From positions 1 through 19,625 of the forward strand of contig URTU01000029.1 of the NCBI GenBank assembly GCA_900550925.1: DNA of 19,625 bases, read 5' to 3'. The DNA is from an uncultured Alistipes sp. Its GTDB lineage: Bacteria; Bacteroidota; Bacteroidia; Bacteroidales; Rikenellaceae. Positions 15,185-19,625 of this stretch are shown here, piece by piece; the first letter of the stretch is position 1, and each line of letters begins with the position of its first letter. The position numbers and the translations under genes were made by a program. The notes below the pieces were generated by a model. The model was given only the letters and a program-made list of their open reading frames with translations, did no database searches and was not told the DNA's origin.

Positions 15185-15229
15185 TCTTCGGAAACCGAAT
15201 ACGGTAACTTTAAAAATTCATTGTCAATC

Positions 15230-15661
15230 ATGAAGATTCTGATTCTCAACGGTCCGAACCTCAACCTGCAGGGCCATCGCGATACCGATATCTACGGCAC
15301 CGAAACCTTCGAAAGCTATATCGAACGCCTCAGAAACATGTTTCCCGAGTGCCAAATCGAATATTTCCAGTCAAATATCGAGGGCGAACTGATCTCGGCC
15401 CTCCACAACAGCATCGGCAAATTCGACGGCGTTGTCCTCAATGCCGGAGGATATACCCATACCTCCGTAGCCCTTGCCGATGCCGTAGGTGCCGTATCAA
15501 CACCGGTCGTCGAAGTCCATATATCGTCGATCCTCGCCCGCGAAGAGTTCCGACACGTATCACTGCTCGCCCCACGCGTAAAAGGTTCGATCATGGGCTT
15601 CGGACTCGACTCATACCGCCTCGGGCTGCTCGCCCTCGGCGCAAAACAGAAAAACGCTTGA
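15230..15661 (+). CDS. aroQ: 3-dehydroquinate dehydratase, type II
   Basis: AroQ catalyses the third step of the shikimate pathway, 3-dehydroquinate to 3-dehydroshikimate, as a cytosolic dodecamer in this family. From the ATG at 15230 the product is 143 residues, the usual size for type II enzymes. It begins MKILILNGPNLNLQG, the family's first strand and flexible catalytic loop. Arg17 and Tyr22 (in HRDTDIYG) are the expected lid residues. FQSNIEGELI (about 46-55), LNAGGYTHTS with Asn71 (70-79), and VEVHISS with His97 (94-100) complete the active site. An in-frame upstream ATG at 15140 is rejected because it lies before the predicted transcription start and would prepend residues that do not belong to the family. 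The pyk start follows its stop by one base. Confidence 0.96.
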   Translation: MKILILNGPNLNLQGHRDTDIYGTETFESYIERLRNMFPECQIEYFQSNIEGELISALHNSIGKFDGVVLNAGGYTHTSVALADAVGAVSTPVVEVHISSILAREEFRHVSLLAPRVKGSIMGFGLDSYRLGLLALGAKQKNA

Positions 15662-15662
15662 T

Positions 15663-17123
15663 ATGAAAAGAACAAAAATCATTGCCACAATATCCGAAAA
15701 GAATTGCGAACAGGAGTTCATCCGATCGCTCTTCAATGCCGGAATAGACGCCGTGCGAATCAACTCGGCGCACGTCACCGAAGCCGGCGCCCGCCGCATC
15801 ATCGACAACACCCGCGCCGTCAGCGACCAGATAGCAATAATCCTCGACACCAAGGGCCCCGAAATACGCCTCTCGGCCATGGCCGGCGAAGATGCCCTCA
15901 AGGGAATATACGTAGCCAAGGATTCGGTCATCAAGGTCCGCGGAATGGTCTCCGGCGACGAGATATCATCGTCCGAGGTCCTCTACATGACCTACACCGA
16001 CATTGTCCGTGACGTCCCCGTAGGACGGCGGCTGCTGATCGACGACGGCGAAATAGGACTCTCGGTCATCGACAAGAACGACTCCGAACTGATCTGCCGC
16101 GTCGAAAACCACGGCGAAATCATGCAGCGCAAAAGCGTCAATATCCCGGGCGTGTCGATCTCGCTGCCGTCGGTCACCGAACGCGACCGCCACTTCATCG
16201 AGTGGGCCGCCGACAACGATGTCGATTTCATCGCCCACTCGTTCGTCAGGAACCGCGACGACGTGCTCGCCGTACAGAAGATCCTCGACAGCAAGGACAG
16301 CGACATAAAGATCATCTCGAAAATCGAAAACCAGCAGGGTGTCGACAATCTCGACGAGATCCTCGAGGAGACTTACGGCGTGATGGTGGCCCGCGGAGAC
16401 CTCGGTGTCGAGATCGCCGCCGAACACATACCCGTCATACAGCGCATAATCGTCTCGCGGGCCATTGCCGCCAAACGTCCGGTAATCATCGCCACGCAGA
16501 TGCTCCATACGATGATCCACTCCCCGCGCCCGACCCGTGCCGAGGTGAGCGACATTGCCAGCGCCATCTACCAGCGCGTCGATGCCGTGATGCTCAGCGG
16601 CGAAACCGCTTCGGGAGAGTTCCCGCTGGAGGCCGTCGAGACCATGACCCGCGTCATCTGCGAGATCGAGCAGGACGAGGAGCACTTCACACCGCTGGTC
16701 GAGATCAACATGGTCTCGGTCAACCACGAAATTACGGCTCAACTCGCCCGTTCGGCCGTCAAGGCGTGCCTCAACCTCCCGATCAAGGCCGTAATAACCG
16801 AAACCCTGAGCGGGCGTACGGGACGTTATCTGGCCGCTTTCCGAGGTCAGAAACCCGTCTATGCCGTCTGCTACAAGGCGCGTGTCATGCGTCAGCTGGC
16901 ACTCTCGTACGGCATCCAGCCCCTCAAGCGCGACAGGTCGGCCGACCGCAGCCTGCTCCTCTCCGAGACCCTCGAACATATCGAATCGGAATCGCTGCTC
17001 AAGCCCGATGACCTGATCATCGTTGTCGGCGGAGGCTTCGATGCCCGTACCGGAGCCACATACCTCGAAATAGGGTCCGTAGAACAGATGAAAAGCCGCA
17101 ACCGTCTGCCCGCAATAGGCTGA
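15663..17123 (+). CDS. pyk: Pyruvate kinase
   Basis: Pyruvate kinase makes pyruvate and ATP from phosphoenolpyruvate and ADP. The 486-residue product has the barrel domain, a B domain inserted at about 70-160, and a C-terminal domain from about 350. Catalytic and binding residues are present: Arg32, Asp62-Thr63 in LDTKGPEIR, Lys220 and Glu222 in ISKIENQQG, Asp246 in ARGDLGVEI, Thr278 in IIATQML, then SPRPTRAEVSD and MLSGETASGEFP. The usual RxNFSHG stretch reads RINSAHV (32-38), so the Ser that helps bind K+ in well-studied enzymes is Ala36. I recall a similar RMNTAHA form in Bacteroides, so it is likely a lineage variant, not a defect. The ATG at 15663 lies one base after the aroQ stop, indicating coupled expression. 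Confidence 0.96.
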   Translation: MKRTKIIATISEKNCEQEFIRSLFNAGIDAVRINSAHVTEAGARRIIDNTRAVSDQIAIILDTKGPEIRLSAMAGEDALKGIYVAKDSVIKVRGMVSGDEISSSEVLYMTYTDIVRDVPVGRRLLIDDGEIGLSVIDKNDSELICRVENHGEIMQRKSVNIPGVSISLPSVTERDRHFIEWAADNDVDFIAHSFVRNRDDVLAVQKILDSKDSDIKIISKIENQQGVDNLDEILEETYGVMVARGDLGVEIAAEHIPVIQRIIVSRAIAAKRPVIIATQMLHTMIHSPRPTRAEVSDIASAIYQRVDAVMLSGETASGEFPLEAVETMTRVICEIEQDEEHFTPLVEINMVSVNHEITAQLARSAVKACLNLPIKAVITETLSGRTGRYLAAFRGQKPVYAVCYKARVMRQLALSYGIQPLKRDRSADRSLLLSETLEHIESESLLKPDDLIIVVGGGFDARTGATYLEIGSVEQMKSRNRLPAIG

Positions 17124-17187
17124 CAGTTGCCTCGCCCCCACGGCTGGATGCCGCCGGACCGCAACAAACAACTACCGCCAAACAGAT

Positions 17188-18639
17188 ATGGAACTGAAGG
17201 ATAAAGTCGTCAGAGGAGTAGCGTGGAGCGCCGCCGAAAAGATCGGTTCGATGCTGCTGCAGATGGCCGTGAGTTTCATCCTGGCGGGGTTGCTCGTGCC
17301 CGAAGACTACGGTACGATTGCCATTCTGACGGTCTTTTCAACCATCTCGCTGCTGATCGTCGACAGCGGATACTCGCAGGCTCTGATCCGGAAACCCGAC
17401 CCTACGCAACAGGACTATACATCGGTTTTCGCATTCAACCTGTGCGCCTCGGTCGTACTCTACGGCATTCTCGTGGCGGCATCATACCCGCTTGCGCAAT
17501 ACTACAACCGACCCGAAATAACGCATGTCGCTCCGGTGCTGTTCCTGGTACTGCCGGTCAACGCATTGTGCGTCATTCAGAATACCATCCTCACCAGAAA
17601 ATTCGACTTCCGGCGCCTCTCGACCATAACATTCTTCTCGTCGATGATCGCCGGCATCGCGGCTATCGCAATGGCCCTGCTCGGCGCCGGGTTGTGGGCA
17701 CTCGTCTGGCAGCGGGTGCTGACCCTCGTCGCCAAGGCCATAATGCTGTGGCTGTTCGGCAGCTGGCGCCCCTCGGGCCGGATCTCCACATCCCCACTGC
17801 GGCAGATGGCTCCGTACAGCTACCGGCTGCTGGCAACCGACATGCTTACGGGAATTTACAACAATGTCGCCGCGCTGTTCATCGGCCGGATGTACACCCT
17901 CTCGCAGCTCGGCTACTTCTCGCAGGCCCAGAAACTCAAGGACCTCCCCGTCACCTCGACCGTGCAGGCCGTTCAGAACGTTACATTCCCCGCCATGTCG
18001 AACATCACCGACGATGAAGCCAAATTTGCCGAGAGTTTCCGAAAGGTCCTGCTCGTAACCGGCTTCGTCATGATCCCGATGATGCTGGGGCTGATTGCCG
18101 TTGCCGACGACATGTTCGAGATGCTCGGCCAGAAGTGGATGCCGACGGTACCCTACTTCCGCATCTTCTGCCTCACGGGTATCACCACCCCGATAGCCAT
18201 GATCGCATACAATACGCTCAAGGTCCGCAGTAACGGCCGAATAATATTCCGGCTCGAAATCATCAAAAAGAGCATCATGACACTGATGTTCATCATTACG
18301 ATCCCGATAAGCATCAAGGCTGTCGTCTGGGGCATGGCGGCAATGTCGGCCGTCGAAATGGCTCTAACATTCCACGCCACGCGCCGTTACACCACCCTCC
18401 GGGCCCGCCGCGTCGCACACGACCTGTTTGCCCCCACCCTGATCGCCGTAGTAATGGCCGGCTGTGTCACGGCAATGAATCTTGTCGACCAGGCGTGGCA
18501 CCCGATCGCCCGCCTGGCCGCAGAAGTGCCGCTTGGCGCCGCCGTATACATCGGACTTTCGGCACTCTTCAGACTTGAGGGCTTCGCCGAGATGATGGCT
18601 ATCGTCAAGGGCCTCCACTCAAAAATCACCAAAACATGA
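17188..18639 (+). CDS. MOP-superfamily flippase, Wzx-like polysaccharide/lipid exporter
   Basis: This is a 483-residue integral membrane protein of the polysaccharide-transport branch of the MOP flippase superfamily (Wzx/WzxC-like). These flip undecaprenyl-linked or other lipid-linked saccharides across the inner membrane. The N-terminus MELKDKVVRGVAWSAAEKIG, then LVPEDYGTIAILTVF and DSGYSQALIRK (about residues 33-70), is the family signature. LGYFSQAQKLKDLPV (about 246-260) is typical of the WzxC type. Roughly twelve hydrophobic segments are visible. No glycosyltransferase or other capsule gene is nearby, so the substrate cannot be told. It lies 64 bases after pyk with no promoter match between, and its stop overlaps the thiL start (ATGA). 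It is therefore probably co-transcribed with metabolic genes, an orphan location for such a transporter. Confidence 0.88.
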   Translation: MELKDKVVRGVAWSAAEKIGSMLLQMAVSFILAGLLVPEDYGTIAILTVFSTISLLIVDSGYSQALIRKPDPTQQDYTSVFAFNLCASVVLYGILVAASYPLAQYYNRPEITHVAPVLFLVLPVNALCVIQNTILTRKFDFRRLSTITFFSSMIAGIAAIAMALLGAGLWALVWQRVLTLVAKAIMLWLFGSWRPSGRISTSPLRQMAPYSYRLLATDMLTGIYNNVAALFIGRMYTLSQLGYFSQAQKLKDLPVTSTVQAVQNVTFPAMSNITDDEAKFAESFRKVLLVTGFVMIPMMLGLIAVADDMFEMLGQKWMPTVPYFRIFCLTGITTPIAMIAYNTLKVRSNGRIIFRLEIIKKSIMTLMFIITIPISIKAVVWGMAAMSAVEMALTFHATRRYTTLRARRVAHDLFAPTLIAVVMAGCVTAMNLVDQAWHPIARLAAEVPLGAAVYIGLSALFRLEGFAEMMAIVKGLHSKITKT

Positions 18640-19580
18640 AAGACGAATTCGCCTACATAGACTACATCCGCCGCAGCTGCGCGGCGCTTCCCGACAACGG
18701 CATCGAAGGTATCGGCGACGACTGTGCCGTAATCCCGATCGGAAACGGCGAGGCACTTGTGATGACGGCCGACCTGCTTGTCGAGGATGTTCACTTCCTG
18801 CGGCAGGCGACCTCCCCGCAAATGCTCGGCCACAAGTCGCTGGCTGTCAATCTGAGCGACGTCGCCGCAATGGGTGCGCGCCCCGTGGCCACACTGCTGT
18901 CGGTAGCCCTGCCCCAATCAACCGACCAGAAATGGGCCGAAGGATTCATCGACGGCTACAGGGCTCTCTCGGAACGCTTCGGGGTAAGTCTGATCGGCGG
19001 CGACACAACAGCCTCCCCCGACAGGATCGCAATCAACGTCACGGCCATCGGGCGAGCCCCGCTGCAAAACATAAAACGTCGCCGCGACGCCATGCCGGGC
19101 GACATCATAGCCGTAACCGGGCCGCTCGGCACATCGGCTGCCGGCCTGAAGGGTATTCTTGCAGGGCGGTACGATACGGCCGCCGCTACGCGCCATAAAA
19201 GTCCCATGCCGCACGTTGACGAGGGTATCTGGCTCGGCCGACACACCGAAGTGCATGCCATGATGGATCTTTCGGACGGTCTGGCCTCGGATCTGGGGCA
19301 CATACTCGATCTTTCGCATGCCGCAGCCAGTATCGACTGCGAAGCCATTCCCCATCCCGACGCAACGCTCGAAGAGGCCGTCTGCGGAGGTGAGGACTAT
19401 TGCCTGCTGCTGACCGCAGCGGCCGAAGGATTCGAAACGCTGAGCCGCGATTTCGAATCGCATTTCGCAAAACCGCTCTATCCGATCGGCCGCATCACCG
19501 ACTCTCCCGTCGGCCGCATCACCTGGTTCGAGCACGGCTCGCCGGTACAGCACGACTGGCACGGATTCAACCACTTTTGA
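18636..19580 (+). CDS. thiL: Thiamine-monophosphate kinase
   Basis: ThiL phosphorylates thiamine monophosphate to thiamine diphosphate, the active cofactor, using ATP. The 314 residues fit the family, slightly on the short side. The metal- and nucleotide-binding motifs are all visible: GIGDDCAV (residues 25-32), MTADLLVEDVHF (43-54), VNLSDVAAMGARP (71-83), GGDTT (121-125), the second-domain motif MDLSDGLASDL (210-220), and GGEDYCLLLT (251-260). The start codon overlaps the flippase stop in ATGA (18636-18639), which points to translational coupling. Thiamine diphosphate is needed by pyruvate-metabolising enzymes, so sharing a unit with pyk is sensible but may be chance. The last 45 bases of the window after the stop show no terminator or gene. 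Confidence 0.95.
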   Translation: MKDEFAYIDYIRRSCAALPDNGIEGIGDDCAVIPIGNGEALVMTADLLVEDVHFLRQATSPQMLGHKSLAVNLSDVAAMGARPVATLLSVALPQSTDQKWAEGFIDGYRALSERFGVSLIGGDTTASPDRIAINVTAIGRAPLQNIKRRRDAMPGDIIAVTGPLGTSAAGLKGILAGRYDTAAATRHKSPMPHVDEGIWLGRHTEVHAMMDLSDGLASDLGHILDLSHAAASIDCEAIPHPDATLEEAVCGGEDYCLLLTAAAEGFETLSRDFESHFAKPLYPIGRITDSPVGRITWFEHGSPVQHDWHGFNHF

Positions 19581-19625
19581 ATGCCGGCCGGAAACGGTTC
19601 CGCAACCCGACGGCACGGCCGCACT

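Larger units (their letters stand above)
14581..15229. other. Long structured intergenic region between nadE and aroQ
   Basis: This is the longest gap in the window, 649 bases. After the 17-bp hairpin comes an A+T-rich block (about 14650-14800) quite unlike the surrounding DNA, with an AAGATAA/TTATCTT stem (14776-14782 with 14792-14798). Then a C-rich, pyrimidine-biased block follows (about 14805-15060). It contains hairpins GTGCC-AAAC-GGCAC (14835-14848) and TACGA...TCGTA (14851-14876), plus a CCATCACCCACCC motif (14972-14984) also present near 2939. A third stem, CGGCCGA/TCGGCCG, spans 15062-15094, and the aroQ promoter closes the region. The open frames here are not convincing as genes. 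I recognise no known RNA family. Confidence 0.55.

Noticed and set aside
15140..15229. N-terminal extension of AroQ from an ATG at 15140.
   Set aside because: It precedes the predicted transcription start, and MKILILNGPN at 15230 is the family's normal N-terminus.
14818..15264. A 148-codon - strand open frame in the nadE-aroQ gap.
   Set aside because: It overlaps the aroQ start and promoter, has no recognisable motif, no promoter match, and an Arg/Val-rich composition typical of a chance frame in C-rich DNA.
1..19625. CRISPR arrays, insertion sequences, prophage, toxin-antitoxin or defence genes.
   Set aside because: No spaced direct repeats, transposase or integrase motifs, or small toxin-like gene pairs were seen; every long gene belongs to a recognisable family, and only the DUF349 protein lacks a known role.

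Overview
The window reads as a chromosomal housekeeping segment from a G+C-rich member of the Bacteroidetes, most likely an Alistipes-like Rikenellaceae. This assignment is an inference. It rests on five promoters with the Bacteroidetes -7 element TAnnTTTG, on the near absence of Shine-Dalgarno sequences on the + strand, on codons that mostly end in G or C, and on protein variants that I remember as typical of the phylum (pyruvate kinase with an N-x-AH motif, YidC with Lys in place of the groove Arg). I see no insertion sequence, prophage, CRISPR array, tRNA or rRNA.

The genes form five transcription units. (1) On the - strand at the left edge is uvrB, cut by the window boundary, with its own promoter. 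(2) Also on the - strand is smpB-tsaB-dCMP deaminase (2786 to 1178), which covers ribosome rescue, tRNA t6A modification and dUMP supply. (3) Divergent from it on the + strand is a DUF349-repeat protein followed by pyrG (CTP synthase) and yidC (membrane insertase), 3164-8988, closed by a strong intrinsic terminator at 9166-9207. (4) Next is an OPT-family peptide transporter, pepT and glutamine-dependent nadE, 9411-14580. Uptake of small peptides and their intracellular hydrolysis are paired here, with NAD synthesis downstream. The unit ends near a perfect 17-bp hairpin. (5) Last is aroQ-pyk-MOP flippase-thiL, 15230-19580. This is a tightly packed run covering shikimate-pathway dehydratase, glycolysis, an orphan polysaccharide/lipid flippase and thiamine-phosphate kinase.

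Three intergenic stretches exceed 300 bases: 2787-3163, 8989-9410 and 14581-15229. All hold promoters and hairpins. The first and third share a C-rich motif. The second has a palindromic candidate operator upstream of the peptide-transporter promoter. I found no convincing new multi-gene system. The least explained items are the DUF349 protein heading the pyrG-yidC unit, the structured gap at 14651-15150, and the possible small transcript before the 9166-9207 terminator.
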